DNA of 64,000 nucleotides from Dipteronia dyeriana (GCA_032871835.1 CM065299.1:6109001-6173000); one strand, 5' to 3'; shown: positions 34,450-46,733, counted from the first letter of the stretch. The notes: generated by a model from the letters alone, not told the origin. Numbers and translations are program-made.

Positions 34450-34880
34450 GATTCAATTCGGTAATGACCATGTTCTGATATGTCAATCACCGGAGGTACT
34501 TGAGAGTGTGTGCGCGTGTGTTGAGGCCAAAATTGAGGTACTTGAAAGTGCATTTTCTCTCAACTTTCTCTAGAATACCCTCCATTTTTCAGACCTCTCC
34601 CTCTCCTTGTTTTAAATGTGGTTTTATAGAGTTTGAATGTGTGTTGGACGTACTATTATGTATTATGTAAACCGAATATGTATATTTCACCGATTTACGT
34701 CCTCCGAATGTACTCAAATTTTGTACCGATAATTGTTCCCCAAATTCTCAGCTCTATAACTCTTTTGTAATGGAGTTGGAGACTTGATAAGTTGTATATT
34801 ATTTCGAATAAATTTAACTCGGTGTTCAATATGGGTGTTATGATTATTAAAGTCTTAGTATAGCCTTGACATGTTTATTC
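34450..34880 (+). other. 3' flank of BAHD copy 1
   Basis: Likely 3' untranslated sequence, then AT-rich intergenic DNA; no gene seen. Confidence 0.35.
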
Positions 34881-34884
34881 GAAA

Positions 34885-35165
34885 GGTGTCCCTTCGGATA
34901 TTCCATTCGGAGGTGATTTGATTCCGTGGAACTTTTGGGGACTTGTCCTTTTGGAAGTAATTTCGTTCTATAGGGCTTTTGGTGACTTTATCCTTTTGGA
35001 TATTTCTTTTGGAAGTAATTTCGTTCTGTAGAACTTTCGAATATTTTGTACTTTCGGATATTCCTTTCAGAAGTAATTTGGCTCCGTATAACTTTTGGAG
35101 ACTTTGTCTCTTCGGATATTCCTTTAGAAAGTGATTTGGCTCCGTGGAACTTTTGGAGACACGAA
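34885..35165 (+). repeat. Degenerate minisatellite A (TTCGGATATTCC / TCCGTGGAACTTTTGG words)
   Basis: About four diverged units of 60-70 bp, each with a TTCGGATATTCC-like block, a GAAGTAATTTGGCTCCG-like block and an AACTTTTGGAGACTTTGTC-like block. It shares words with the array at 35965-36620. Confidence 0.7.
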
Positions 35166-35220
35166 AGCCTCAATCAAATCCCACTGCTGGAGACACGAAA
35201 GCCTCAATCAAATACCAATC

Positions 35221-35434
35221 ATGTGTTGGTGTGAGTGGTTCGGTACTCTCATCCTTTAAGTAAAGTCGTGGGTTCAACCTCCTTATGAACGGAATTACAC
35301 ATATTGGGAGCACTTTACCCCTTAGTAGGCCGATCCGGTACGAGTCCGGATTAGTCGGGGTGTGGTCAGGGCTGATTGCACCGTATGGTGTATCCGTCCC
35401 ACTCGGAAACCAGATGATTTAAATTAAAAAAAAA
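35221..35434 (+). mobile_element. Au-type SINE (tRNA-derived)
   Basis: A polymerase III promoter is visible: A box TGGTGTGAGTGG (35227-35238) and B box GGTTCAACCTCC (35271-35282, one base shorter than the usual form). The body has the words GGGAGCACTTTACCCC, TAGGCCGATCCGG and TCCCACTCGGAAACC, which I recognise from plant Au SINEs, and it ends in AAATTAAAAAAAAA. The sequence GCCTCAATCAAAT is present on both sides (35201 and 35436) as the target duplication. A longer 23-bp match (35167-35189 with 35436-35458) shows that the left side also holds a short duplication of host DNA. Confidence 0.85.
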
Positions 35435-35458
35435 TGCCTCAATCAAATCCCACTGCTG

Positions 35459-35964
35459 ATTATTTTATTTTAATATTTTAATGTTTAGGCTGGATTTTTT
35501 GAATCAGGGTTTGGCCCACATTTTGTAACTGCCTTTGATAATGAATTAATTTTAATTTGATTTGAATTTATTTCAAGTTTTATGGTTAGTTATTGTATAT
35601 CCTCTCATTTTTTAAGTATCGATACTTTTGGATTATGACAAACTTTAAGGTTATGACCCACTGGGTCTAATATTTGCATAAATAGTGCGGCATTAATGTA
35701 GGTTATGTCCTTCAGATACTTCAGTGCTCCATTTCCTAGAGAGTTATTTTTTACACTGGGCGTGCGCTATACTTCAGTGCTCCATTACTTGGAGTATTAT
35801 TTTTTGTACTGGGTGTGCGGCATTAGAAGTCATAACCTTCAAATACTTATGTAAATACCGTAGAATTTAGATAGAGTATTACAAAACATTGTTCAACCAC
35901 CGTATTTCATTGAAATTCAGAATATAACTCAAATTTGAAATTTTTGCAAATCGTACACATTTTT
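35459..35964. other. AT-rich non-coding stretch
   Basis: A diverged direct repeat of about 85 bp (TACTTCAGTGCTCCATT..., 35717 and 35771) is present. No gene seen. Confidence 0.4.
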
Positions 35965-36620
35965 CTTGTTGGTTTCGTAGAACTTTTCAGATATTCTTGT
36001 TGGTTTTGTAGAACCTTTTGGATATTCCAATTGGTTCTGTAAAACTTTTCGGATATTCCGGTTGGTTCCGTAGAACTTTTCAAATATTCCAATTGGTTAC
36101 GTAGAACTTTTCGGATATTCCAGTTGGTTCCGTAGAATTCTTAAGGACTTTTTCCCTCTTATTTTCGGTTCCGTAGAAGTCTTGGAGACTTTGTCCCGTT
36201 GATTTTTCAGTTCCATAGAACTCATACGGATTTTGTCCCTCTGCTTTTTTGGTTTCGTAGAACTCTTGACCCTTTGGTTTTTCAGTATCGTAGAACCCCT
36301 AGGGACTTTGTCCCTCTGATTTTTTGGTTCCATAGTACTCATGGGGACTTTGTCCCTAAGAAGTTTTGGTTCCGTCGAACTCTTGGAGACATTGTCCCTT
36401 TGGTTTTTCTATTCCGTCCGTAAAATTTCTGAAGACTTTGTCCCTCTGGTTTTTCGGTTCGGTAGAACTCATGGGGACTTTTTGTCCCTCTGGTTTTTTG
36501 ATTCCGTAAAATTGTTAGGGATTTTGTCCCTTTGGTTTTTCGGTTACGTAGAACTCATGGAAACTTTATGCATTTGGTTTTTCGGTCCCGTAAAACTCCT
36601 GTGGACTTTGTCCCTGTACG
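35965..36620 (+). repeat. Minisatellite B with two unit types
   Basis: The left part (to about 36135) has 31-bp units TTGGTTCCGTAGAACTTTTC plus GGATATTCCAG. The right part has units of about 42 bp with TCGGTTCCGTAGAACTC, then ATGGGGACTTTGTCCCTCTGG. The shared GGTTCCGTAGAACT core shows one type evolved from the other. Open frames through the array are repeat artefacts. Confidence 0.85.
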
Positions 36621-37348
36621 TACACATGGCATTATAAAGAATGGAAGGCAAAGATTTATTGATTTTCTTTATGTTATTTATTATCCCTTTAAATGATGTT
36701 CTATTGTATTTTTTTTATAGCCCAACCTAAAAGACGATTATTCACATCTAAGTTCACCTCATGTCTCATTCTCTTCAATTTCTTCTTGGTTTATCAAAAA
36801 ACTTGTATCTCAAATTTCAGAGATTACAACACAAACTCGGTGCCAGTTTGATGGGGGGATAAGATTTTTCTATCTTTGTGATGGGTTTTGATGGTATCAG
36901 GAGATGTAGAAGTGGGGAGAGTCTCAAGCGATCGAGAGTCTGAGAGATATTGACCTTTGAAATAAATTCAAAAAGAAAACAATCGACAAGTTGAATCTGA
37001 AAAAATTATTTTCTGTATGGTATCTGGAGATCGGAGATGTTGAAGTGGGTAGATGAAATTTGTGCATTTATTAGTCTATTTTATTAGTGATGTCTCAAAA
37101 ATTAGTGAAGCTTTGAATGTTCTTTCTCTCATTGTGCTGGGTTTTGTTCTTTTCATTTGTGTGCTGGATTTCTTCGTAATTTTGAAAATATATATTTTTA
37201 GATTTCTACAAAAGAGTGAAACTTTGATTTAAAATTTTATAGAGAACTAGAGAAGGTATTTCTGGTAGAAGGGAAAAGATGAACAAAGAAAATAAAAGAG
37301 TTCTCAAATTGGACAATTAAAACGACCATGTTTTACAACCTTCTTTTC
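36621..37348. other. Non-coding stretch
   Basis: AT-rich, no gene seen; the words AGATCGGAGATGTTGAAGTGGG recur loosely (about 36900 and 37029). Confidence 0.35.
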
Positions 37349-37351
37349 TAA

Positions 37352-37732
37352 GAGCAACTTCAACCCTGTACCAAACCCATCGCCATCTTCAATTTGCAGC
37401 AACAAAACGCCTCCAACCCATCGCCATCTTCTGTGCTATTTTTACTCCACTAAACGGTGTCGTGCAATACAATTTTCACTTGTCAGACAATTTATTGCGT
37501 GACATTGTCCACTTGGCGTAACTTTAGCACAATTTTTTTTTTCTTTTTTTATTTATTGTAAACTGGGTTTTTATCGGTTAAAGATAGGTATTTATTGATA
37601 AATAATAATAAAAAAGGGATTAGTGTAAGATTTGATGTAATAGGTAGGATATAAAATAGTAAAATAGGATGAAAGTTGTACTATTTTAATATCAAAGTTA
37701 CACCAAAAATACTATTTGGATTGGAGATGGTC
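37352..37732. mobile_element. Tourist-like MITE (381 bp)
   Basis: Ends GAGCAACTTCAACCC and GGATTGGAGATGGTC are imperfect inverted repeats, flanked by TAA on both sides (37349-37351 and 37733-37735). No coding capacity. Confidence 0.65.
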
Positions 37733-37735
37733 TAA

Positions 37736-38241
37736 ATCATATAGAGTCATCTCCCATCGAAAATGTAATTCAAGTAGCTTACAATATTTTATCTTTTCAA
37801 CAAATTAAAACTACATGGATACATCAATTTCTCAAAAAATAAATTGAAACCCATGACAAATTTTCTTTTTCAGCCTCACATTTGACTTTCGATTTCAAAG
37901 TAAAAACAAAAAAAAAAAAATGAAATCGAGAGTGTGGGACGGAAATTTTTTTAAGCACCTTGACATGTTTTTTTGAGTTGAGCCAATGTTGTTTGCAAAA
38001 TGAGACCGACCGAGTATGAGGTTTATGAAAATTAAAGAGGTTTGAAATTTGAGTTTGGGTTTGAGATTTCTCGATCTGGAAATCGAGAGAAATAGAGTTC
38101 GATTTTAGAACGTCACCGTTTAAAACTAGTTTAAATGGGTATAAATTAAATTGTTAAATCTGGACCACACAATTTTGTAAAAGCCGGAAGTCATTAGATC
38201 GCATAAATTCAGTAGAGAAGAGCTCAGTAGAGCATCCTTCC
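37736..38241. other. Non-coding stretch before BAHD copy 2
   Basis: AT-rich; no upstream exon of BAHD copy 2 can be recognised here, so its N-terminal half is absent. Confidence 0.4.
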
Positions 38242-38604
38242 ATTTCAGTTGGGGTCACGTTTAACCACGAGGCAACAGATGGAAGGAGTATAAGTCATTT
38301 CATAAAGTTCTGGGTCTCTGTTCATAGATCAAACGACTTGGATTTGACCTCCCTCTCGTTGCCTTATCATAATAAGAACATCATTAAAGATCCAAATGGG
38401 CTCTCTTCTATATTATTGCAAGATTTCAAAGTTGGGGAATCTAGGGGTTGCCAGAGATAATGTTCCTGTAGATAATATTCTGATCACGTTGGTGATGAAG
38501 CGAGTGAAAATTGAACGACTAAAGGATTGTGTCACAACTCAATGCAAAAAGGATGACGAATTAGCCAACATACACATATCAACATTTTTAATAGTTTGCG
38601 TTTA

Positions 38605-39086
38605 GACCGTCTCCAATGCATGTATTATTATCAATGCTAAATTTGACATAAAAAAAAATATAAAATGCTATATTTGATATAACAATTTAACATTGTGCTC
38701 CAATGCGTAATTGTATTTAACATGCTATTTTTATTATTTTATTAATTAAAATTACAAAACTCAACACTTACTGTTAATGAATTCATTAAATTGATAAAGA
38801 ATAGTTGGATGAAATAGATTTGATTGAAATATCATTAATGTATATTAAATTTAAATTATTTAAAATATTTAAAATAAATATATAATGGTATTTTTATAAT
38901 TAAAAAAATGTGTATTTATTGTTGTACCAAATTCGGCATATGCTTTATTGTGTGCCAAATTTGACACACAATATAGCTTATGCCAAATTTAGCACAGTAT
39001 TTAGTACTGCATTGGAGGAAGATTTTTGCATTCTATGCTAAATTTTAGTATTTGCACATTAATTTGGCACAGCTTTGAAGATGCTC
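38605..39086. mobile_element. Tourist-like MITE (482 bp) inside BAHD copy 2
   Basis: Ends GACCGTCTCCAATGC and GAAGATGCTC are inverted repeats, flanked by TTA (38602-38604 and 39087-39089). Removing it with one TTA joins the BAHD sequence ..VCVYMWVNLM.. in frame, which confirms the boundaries. Confidence 0.85.
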
Positions 39087-39148
39087 TTATATGTGGGTAA
39101 ATTTAATGAAGTTATAAGAGTAAATCAGTGGGAGCGTAGATGATGTAA

Positions 39149-39691
39149 TTTTAGGAAATCACGTTTCCTAGTAAATTGGGCAACATTTTTTGTTTTTTCA
39201 ATTATATTAGCTATTTAATTTAATGGGTTGAAATTAAGTGATCTAATTTTAGAAAGTTCGTAAACTGCTCAAATTGATATGGACTAATTGAGTAGATACC
39301 GATTTATTTCATAATTAGAGGACTATAGGTACCCTAATGAGGCAATATATAAAGACCCTTTCGGTTATGGTCTCCGAAACACCAAATCATAACACAGTTT
39401 CACTTCTCCCCATCTAGAAGAGAGACGACGGTCCCACCGAGGAACTAAGGCGATTTGGTTGAGGAAGATCACAAACCATCTATTCGTGTTCATCAGTTCG
39501 TGATCGATTATCGTAGAATTTCCGCAACGGTAGGTGATCGTTCATAATGGATCCATGTGTCTTACCAATCCATAAATCCTTAATAATCTAGCATGATGTA
39601 GATCCAAGTTTTTTTTTTTTTTTGGTATTCTGTTCAAAAATGTTTGAATCTAGAATTTATTTATGATTTTCGATGTGATTTAATTCTAGCA
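39149..39691 (+). repeat. 5' LTR of the old Copia element
   Basis: Matches 55040-55572 throughout; a TATA-like AATATATAAAG lies at about 39343. Confidence 0.8.
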
Positions 39692-39709
39692 TGTGATATC
39701 AGAGTAACC
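39692..39709 (+). other. Primer-binding site of the old Copia element
   Basis: TGTGATATCAGAGTAACC directly follows the LTR. It is a mutated form of TGGTATCAGAGC, the site pairing with initiator methionine tRNA in plant Copia elements. Confidence 0.75.
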
Positions 39710-40634
39710 ATCATTGTTAGATTATTAGGATTTTCGAATATTCTATTAGTATGGTGTTTGGATTATTTTCTTGAATAAAATATTTATGGTTTAATTTTGA
39801 GTGAAATTTTGAATTTTTTTGATGAATTTGGACATGTTTTTTTTAAAACACGGTTCAGATATGTTTTTCATGTATTTTTTAAAAAAGGAAAAATCATGAA
39901 TAGTGGTGGCTTTGGGCGGTGGTAACCTAGGGTTTCAAGTTTTGTTTTTTGCTTGGGCCAATTTTAAAATTTTGATATTCTCTAGGGATTGATTTGTAAT
40001 TATTTCGGGTCATTATGTGATTTTGAAAAAGTTTTAAGGCCAATTTATAATTACCAAAGCTTATTAGGTCATTTTACAATTACAAGAAAGTTTTATGGAG
40101 GATTTATAATTACTGAAAAGTAATGGGGTTAATTTGTAATTTTTAAAACTTTTGGGCCAAAGTTTAATTATTGCAAATTATTGGGCTAGTTTTTTATTTT
40201 GATAAAATATAGAGACCGATTAATAATTTCTTAAACTTGAGGGGTTTTTCTATAGATGTACAAAATCAGGGGCAGTTTTATAATTTTAATAATAATAAAA
40301 ATCTTTGATTAAGATTATTTCTTTTCATTTAAAATGTTTTTATTTTTTATTTTTTTTATCCAGTCTAGTATTTTCAATTAAATTGATTGAAGCAATATGT
40401 TGCCAAATTAATCTCTGTTGTGAGATAAATTTGACTAAAAATACGTAGATGTTTGTACGAAATTATTTATGCGAACTATGCTCGACCCAAAGGAAGACAT
40501 AATTTGGCCAAATAACAACACACCTTTAATAATAAATGCATGACGATTATAAAGACTTTTTCATGTGAACAACAGTCGGTCCAAAGAAATACTGTTGTTT
40601 GACAGAACTGATTGTCAGTATTTGATCATTGTAC
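39710..40634 (+). other. Untranslated leader of the old Copia element
   Basis: AT-rich and without a gene; the repeated words GGNCANTTTATAATTAC (about 40010-40140) suggest an old internal tandem repeat. Confidence 0.35.
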
Positions 40635-40637
40635 TAA

Positions 40638-41211
40638 GGGTATGTTTGATAGAGAGGAAAGAAAATATGAATAAAAGAAAGATTTGGAGGGATAGAAAAG
40701 ATGAGGGAAAGAAAAGAAAATAATTTTTCCTTGAGTTGTTTGGTAAACAGAAAAGGAAAGAAGATTGGATGGAAAATCTTCTTTATCAATTTTACTATTT
40801 TACCTTTACATTGTAGTTTATATATTATATATTTTTATATTTACTAAATAAATATAATTTAAATAATATTGAATCCAATTTTTTTAACAAAATGACTTGA
40901 AACGTTGTAACCTATTATATATATATATATATTAATACATTGTTTTTTACAAAGTTATTTTTAAAAATAAATTTTAGGTAAATAAAAAAATGGGGCAAAT
41001 TTGTAATTTTAGTTAACTCCAAAAACCAAACAACTTTTCCTCCCATTTTTGGGATGATCAAAATTCATGGGTCTTACCCATCCATTTATCCTTCCAGTTT
41101 TCCTTTCTTTCCATTTTTCTCTCTATACCAAACACACGTTTTCCATTTTCTTCTCCCCTTTCCCTCCACCATTTTCTATTCTCTCCCTTTTCTTTCCTAC
41201 CAAACATACCC
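40638..41211. mobile_element. Tourist-like MITE (574 bp) in the Copia leader
   Basis: Ends GGGTATGTTTGATAG and CTACCAAACATACCC are inverted repeats, flanked by TAA (40635-40637 and 41212-41214). The ends resemble those of the 30797-32357 element (GGGTGCGTTTGG). No coding capacity. Confidence 0.8.
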
Positions 41212-41382
41212 TAAGAGTACCACCTACAGTTAATTTCTCTGTCAAAAGACTATGAATTGATGTTGTGCTAGGTATCTTGAGATGAGTCCCTAATTTGGAT
41301 TATTTGTTCATGTCTTATTTTATTTTTATGACATGTTTGTTAATGTGAGTATACTTGTTTATTTTGCTCTTTTACAGTTTCT

Positions 41383-42260
41383 GTTGCTACTGCTACGAAT
41401 GTTTTTGCCAGAGTCAGCAACATCCAAATGTTGAGCGGGACGAACTTCGAAATCTAGAAAGAAACCATGGAATTTTTCCTCGGTTGTATGGATTTAGATA
41501 TTGCACTTCGGTCGGATCGAACCACTGCTAGGGGTGGGCACGGTTCGGTTCGGTTCGGTTCGGTTTTGACCAAAACCGAACCAAACCAAACCGAACCAAA
41601 AATATTTTGGTTTACCTAAAATTGAACCGGTTTAAACCGAATAAAAAATGGAAATCGAACTGAACTGAACTGAACCGAACTGAACCGAACTAGTAATAAC
41701 CGGTTCGGTTCGGTTTGGTTCAATATGGTTTTGGGCCTAATGGGCCTTATGGGCTTGGTGGGCTTAAATGCTTAATGAATTTTTTTTTTTAATTTTTTTT
41801 AAAATTTTATGGGCTGTTGAGTTTTAATTTTGGGACCAATTTTCATAAATATTAATAGTCTAAGTCTAAAATAAACTCCAAATCAAAATTACAATACAAA
41901 TCCAAACTTAATTCATTTTCTCCAAATCAAGAATTGTCTCTTTGGAGCTTTGGCTGGAGCCGGGAGATGAAGAATAACATATCAAACCAGTTGAAGGAAT
42001 GAAAGGTGAGGAATGGTTTTTTTTTTTAAAAAAAATTATATAGTCGGTTTATTTGGTTCAAACCGGTTTTGGAAAAGCAAACCGGTTTGAACCGAAAACA
42101 TTTCGGTTTTGTATTTCTTAAACCGGTTTAAACCGAATTGTTTCTATAAACCGAACCGAACACCCATTTTTTGGTTCGGTTCGGTTCCGATTTTTGTACA
42201 CACCCCTATCCAGTGCTACTTTAAAAGACCTCAATAAGGTCAAAATCGAAAAGTGGGATC
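41383..42260 (+). pseudogene. N-terminal part of the old Copia gag, interrupted by a hAT-like element
   Basis: The reading matches plant Copia gag: ATNVFARVSNIQMLSGTNFE, a stop, then EFFLGCMDLDIALRSDRTTA up to 41528. The hAT-like element 41529-42208 follows, then ATLKDLNKVKIEKWD (about 42216-42259), where the Athila-like element interrupts again. Gag resumes at 50761 with RSNRMCLMIMKHYISEAFLG. The continuity across both insertions shows that they came after this element. Confidence 0.75.
41529..42208. mobile_element. Non-autonomous hAT-like element (680 bp)
   Basis: Ends TAGGGGTGGGCACGGTTCGG and CAAAAATC...ACACACCCCTA are inverted repeats. The 8-bp flanks ACCACTGC (41521-41528) and TCCAGTGC (42209-42216) match at 6 of 8 positions. 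Subterminal CGGTTCGGTT arrays lie at both ends. No transposase. Confidence 0.75.
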
Positions 42261-43517
42261 TGACACGTCCTAAAGAAGTGTTCCTACTCTCAAGTATAAG
42301 AGTATCAAAGTAATAAATTAACCGGTAAGACTGGGTCGAACCACATGGAGGTTGTTCATTTGTCCTTGTAGAATTAATTATCTAGATTAATTACTAAGCT
42401 TAAAAAAATGTAAATCAATTAAAATTAAAACTGGGGCTAAGGGATCCACTGTTGGTAATTCGAATATGATCAAATTATAAATATTTAGTCCAGATTAATT
42501 GGGATGGTATTCCACTCCACTGACCACTCTCCAATATATATGGGTAAAAGTGCTCACTGTGCTATACAATATCTGTCAATCTACAATGAGTCAAAAACTC
42601 CACAAAGATCAGAGGGAATAAACCACTCTCTGATAAATATGGGTAAAAGTACTTACTGTGCTAAACAATATCTGTCTATCTATAGTGAGTCAAAAACTCC
42701 ACAAAGATCAGAGGGGAGAAAGCATAAAAATAATAAACTTACCAAAATTGGATCATATTTTCCATACCAACAGTATCACCTTTGGCCTCAGCTATATAAA
42801 ATTAGCCAAACATAATTTAACTAGAAAATAACTATATTATTTAAACTGAGAATTTGAGAACAAAAGAGAGAGAATTTTACAAATCTAATATCAGATTTGG
42901 ATTCAGGACCTCCAAATTAAGGGGGAAAGGCCCCCTATTTATATAAAATATTGATGAAAATTGACCATCGGATGAATTTAGAATGGAGCGTCCAGATTTC
43001 ACCACGTTATCAGTGAACAGTAACCCATCCATGAGTGAACAGTAACGAATCCGAGAGTGAACAGTGAAAGTCAACTATGAACAGTGAATAGTTAAAATTA
43101 TGAAAATGCCCTTCAGTGAACATTGACAGTGAACAGTACCCCCATCCATGAGTGAACAGTACGCATCCGAGAGTGAATAGTACGCATCATGAGTGAACAG
43201 TGAAAGTCAACTATGAACAGTAAAAGTCAACTGTGAACAGTGAATAATCAAAATTATGAAAATGCCATTCGTGGTCTTCTTAAGGTTTTTTGACGTTCTA
43301 AACTTGAAAACGATATTTTTTTTGCCATCTGAATTTTCCATGATTCTTAATTGATCGAATTACCTTTGGAATACAAAGAAAAATACACTGATTATTACAC
43401 AACACATTTATTTAAACGAACGAACGAAATTAAATCTAAATTGGGGAATTAATCATATTGGAAGTGTAAAATGATGATATTATCCCTTAGTAAATATACA
43501 CTTTTCAGTTTTAATCA
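42261..43517 (-). repeat. 3' LTR of the Athila-like element
   Basis: Nearly the same as 49523-50760. It contains an internal minisatellite of the word AGTGAACAGTA (about 43008-43245) and two diverged copies of a TGGGTAAAAGTRCTYACTGTGC unit (about 42540 and 42640). Confidence 0.88.
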
Positions 43518-43532
43518 CACCCCCCAACCAGC
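43518..43532 (-). other. Polypurine tract of the Athila-like element
   Basis: On the minus strand GCTGGTTGGGGGGTG directly precedes the 3' LTR. Confidence 0.7.
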
Positions 43533-44985
43533 TTATTGCTAGTCCCTAGCAATTAAAACGAAAATAGTAAAGACTCAAATTCAAATCTCTAAACTACCAA
43601 ATAGACAAACTCCTCCATACCTCTTTTCTCACCCTTTGACAACCAGTCATCAATTGAGTTATCAGTCAAACTTTCTTGTGCTCAATAAAGATCAACATGA
43701 TAACTATGAGATTCAATTGAAATCAAACAACATTTTCATTCCAAAATCTCACCAGGGCTTTTTCCTTAGGCAACAGTTTTTTTTTTTTTTTTTTTTTTAA
43801 ATACAACAAAATTGGAAACAAACATTCCATCTTTAATCCATGTAGCGAGCTTTAGGCTAATGACTCCCAAACCAGTTGGCTTTAGGGCATTAAGTGTTAA
43901 AACACTCATACGGGCTTAATTACTCGAATTGCAGATGTTTTTTTTAGTACAATTCCCTTAAGTTTTCTCTTGAACGCGTGTAACAAGCTTTGGGTCAATG
44001 ACTTTCAAACCAGTTGGTCTTAGGGCATTAGGTGTTAAAGCACCCCTCAGACTTAATTGCTCGAGTTAAAGAGGCTACAGAACTGCACTTTATTCTTATC
44101 CAGACTCCACCGTTTTACGCGAACACTCTATGCTTACTGAGGCATGAGGCCCGGCTACTAAGTAAGGGTTTTAGTTACAACACATAAAATTTTTATTATT
44201 ATTATTACTATATAAATTTTTAAACAAGACCACTGCTTTCGGTTGTTACCCTTGAATGATGTTTCAGAACTCAATATCGCAAAATCTCAACTTACTGCAC
44301 ATAATCACTTGTCAATGTGCGTGTGTGTCTAGAATAGTTTGAAAAATTTCTCAAGATGACTTAATGAACAAAAGGATTAGTCAATAATATCACAATGGAG
44401 AGTTTATAAATTTGAATAGTCAGTAGAGAGAAAAAAAAATGCATAAGAACTACAAAGATGCGTCTCAGAAGTTTTTAAAAGATCTCTTTACTCGGTCATC
44501 TTTACAAAAAAAAGATCAAAGTTAGTTTTTTTTTTTAAACAAAAGTTATTGAATCAACTATCCCCTCCCCCCAACAAGAACGAGACATTGTCCCCAATGT
44601 CATTAGAAAGATGTAAGGTTTTGAAGATATCACCTGAACAACTTGAAAGACAACGAAATCCTGCAAAACAACAAAATAAATACAAAATATAGGAAAATAA
44701 AATGCAGAAAAACCATGGGACAATCACAAACTGTTATCAGATCAATTCTGCGTTTCAGATCAATTCTGCGTTTCTTGTTCTCTTCATCAGTGGACCAATC
44801 AATTTTGAAGGTTGAAAGATCTGGCTCATAATTGAAAGCTTGTAACTGGTCAATCAGCTCATGAGGACTTGAAGCAAAGATAAAGATAATAAAAAGATAA
44901 CAAAAACAAAAGGATATTTACTGGTAGTTGTGATTGTGGCTCACATCTTCCTCTGGTTTTACGTCCAGAAACAGCTTCAACACCC
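43533..44985 (-). other. 3' non-coding part of the Athila-like element
   Basis: No reading frame with recognisable similarity. Two diverged copies of a block of about 130 bp (TAGCGAGCTTTAGGCTAATGAC at about 43841 and TAACAAGCTTTGGGTCAATGAC at about 43980) form a tandem pair. A full Athila-like element would have integrase sequence here, so an internal deletion is inferred. Confidence 0.45.
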
Positions 44986-46733
44986 TCTATGGGTCGGGGA
45001 TATGCTTCCCATCCAATTTTCTTATAAATTGGCAAACAGGGTCTTTTAAAGTCAGATTCCCAAGACTATATTGTGCATGTTGTGATAGAGAATAAAAGAT
45101 CATCAGAAAAAGAATAATTGATGGGTGCTTTATCAAATGACGATTCAGCGGTGAGTCGTGATAAATGATCTGCAACGACATTTTCAGCACCCTTTTTGTC
45201 CTTGATTGTGAGTTTGAATTCTTGTAGCAACAAAATCAAACAATCAAGTATGACCGAAATTTATCCAATGCAAATATCACAACAAGTAATTCTTTCTCAG
45301 TGGTGGTGTAATTCATTTGTGCACTATTCAAAGTTTTACTTGCGTAATAAATCACAAAAGGCTTACCTTCTCTTCTTTGTCCTAAGACAGCTCCAACAAC
45401 AAAATCACTCACATCACACATCAATTCAAAAGGCAATGACCAATCAGGAGATTGCATGATAAGAGCAGACGTTAAAAGGTCAACTATCTTTTTAAAAGAC
45501 TCTTCACACTCTCGTGTCCATTCAGATTTTACATCTTTTAATAAGAGGTTACAAAGTGTTTTAGATATGACACTGAAATCTTTAATAAACCTTCTATAAA
45601 ATCCTGTATGCCCTAAAAATGACCGCACATCTTTGACTGTTTTTGGTGATGGTAACTTTGAAATGACTTCAATTTTTGCTTTATCAACCTCGATACCTTT
45701 TGATGACACAACATGACCCAAAACAATTCCAGACGTGGTCATAGAATGACATTTTTCCCAGTTAAGCACAAGACCTTTTTCTATGCAACATTTCAAGACT
45801 CTATCCAAGTTATTAAGACAATTATCAAAAGGATTCCCAAACACAGTTAAATCATCCATAAAGACCTCTAAACAATGTTCAATAATGTCACTAAAAATGC
45901 TTAGCATGCATCGTTGAAATGTGGCTGGAGCATTACACAAACCAAATGTCATTCTTCTAAATGCAAAGGTTCCAAAGGGACATGTGAATGTGGTTTTTTC
46001 TTGGTCTTCTAATGCAATGGGAATTTGATAGTATCCTGAATACCCATCAAGAAAGCAGTAGTAGGGATGTCCTGCTACTCTTTCTAAAATTTGGTTAAGG
46101 AATGGAAGGGGGAAATGATCTTTTCTAGTGGCATCATTTAATTTTATATAATCAATGCACATGCGCCAACTAGATGGAATACGAGTTGGAATTAACTCAC
46201 CCTTTTTCATTTTTAATAACAGTGATTCCAAATTTTTTTGGCACAACTTGTGTAGGACTCACCCACTTACTATCAGAGATAGGGTAGATAATTCCCACAT
46301 CAAGTAATTTAAGGACTTCGGTCTTAACAACTTCTTTCATGTGTGGGCTAAGTCTTCTTTGGGGTTATCGATATGTTTTAGCATTTTCCTCAAAATTTAT
46401 TCGATGTGAATAAATCAATAGGTTAATACCTTTCAAATCTTTTAAAGTCCAACCAATTGCATTCTTATTTTTCTTTAAAACATGTAACAACTTACCTTCT
46501 TGCTCTTCTGTGAGGTTAGAAGAGATTACCACTGGGTAGGTCTGGTTGTCTCTAAGGTAAGCATATTTAAGTCTTTCTAGTAAGGGCTTCAAATCCAGTT
46601 GAGGTGTTTTTTCTTCTGACACGTCATCTGTTTGTTCCAATTCTTCAAAATCTGAAGTGTCTCCTTCTTCTTCGACAACCTGCAAACAATCATCAAGATG
46701 TGAATGTATGCTTGACTCAGGTAAATTGATCAA
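44986..46733 (-). pseudogene. Reverse transcriptase and RNase H of the Athila-like element
   Basis: The minus frame 46733-46365 has the Athila pre-RT pattern (LDLKPLLERLKYAYL, LTEEQEGKLLHVLKKNKNAIGW). After a frameshift the reverse transcriptase runs 46246-45236 with WRMCIDYIKLND, HFPLPFLNQ, CFLDGYSGYYQI, FGLCNAPATFQRCM and the catalytic VFMDDLTVFG. It is followed by LGHTGFYRRFIKDFS and the RNase H region DVSDFVVGAVLGQR, YYASKTLN, TTEKELLVVIFA. Decayed RNase H sequence continues to about 44990 (VADHLSRL). The catalytic residues are present, but the frame is broken at the start and the end, and no integrase follows. Confidence 0.88.

Noticed and set aside
36097..36637. Frames of 74-98 codons on both strands with repeated DFVPL or QRDKV words
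   Set aside because: Translations of minisatellite B in several frames.
42504..42815. Plus-strand frame of 103 codons, partly repeated at 49887-50072
   Set aside because: It lies in the two LTRs of the Athila-like element and is made of an internal tandem repeat.
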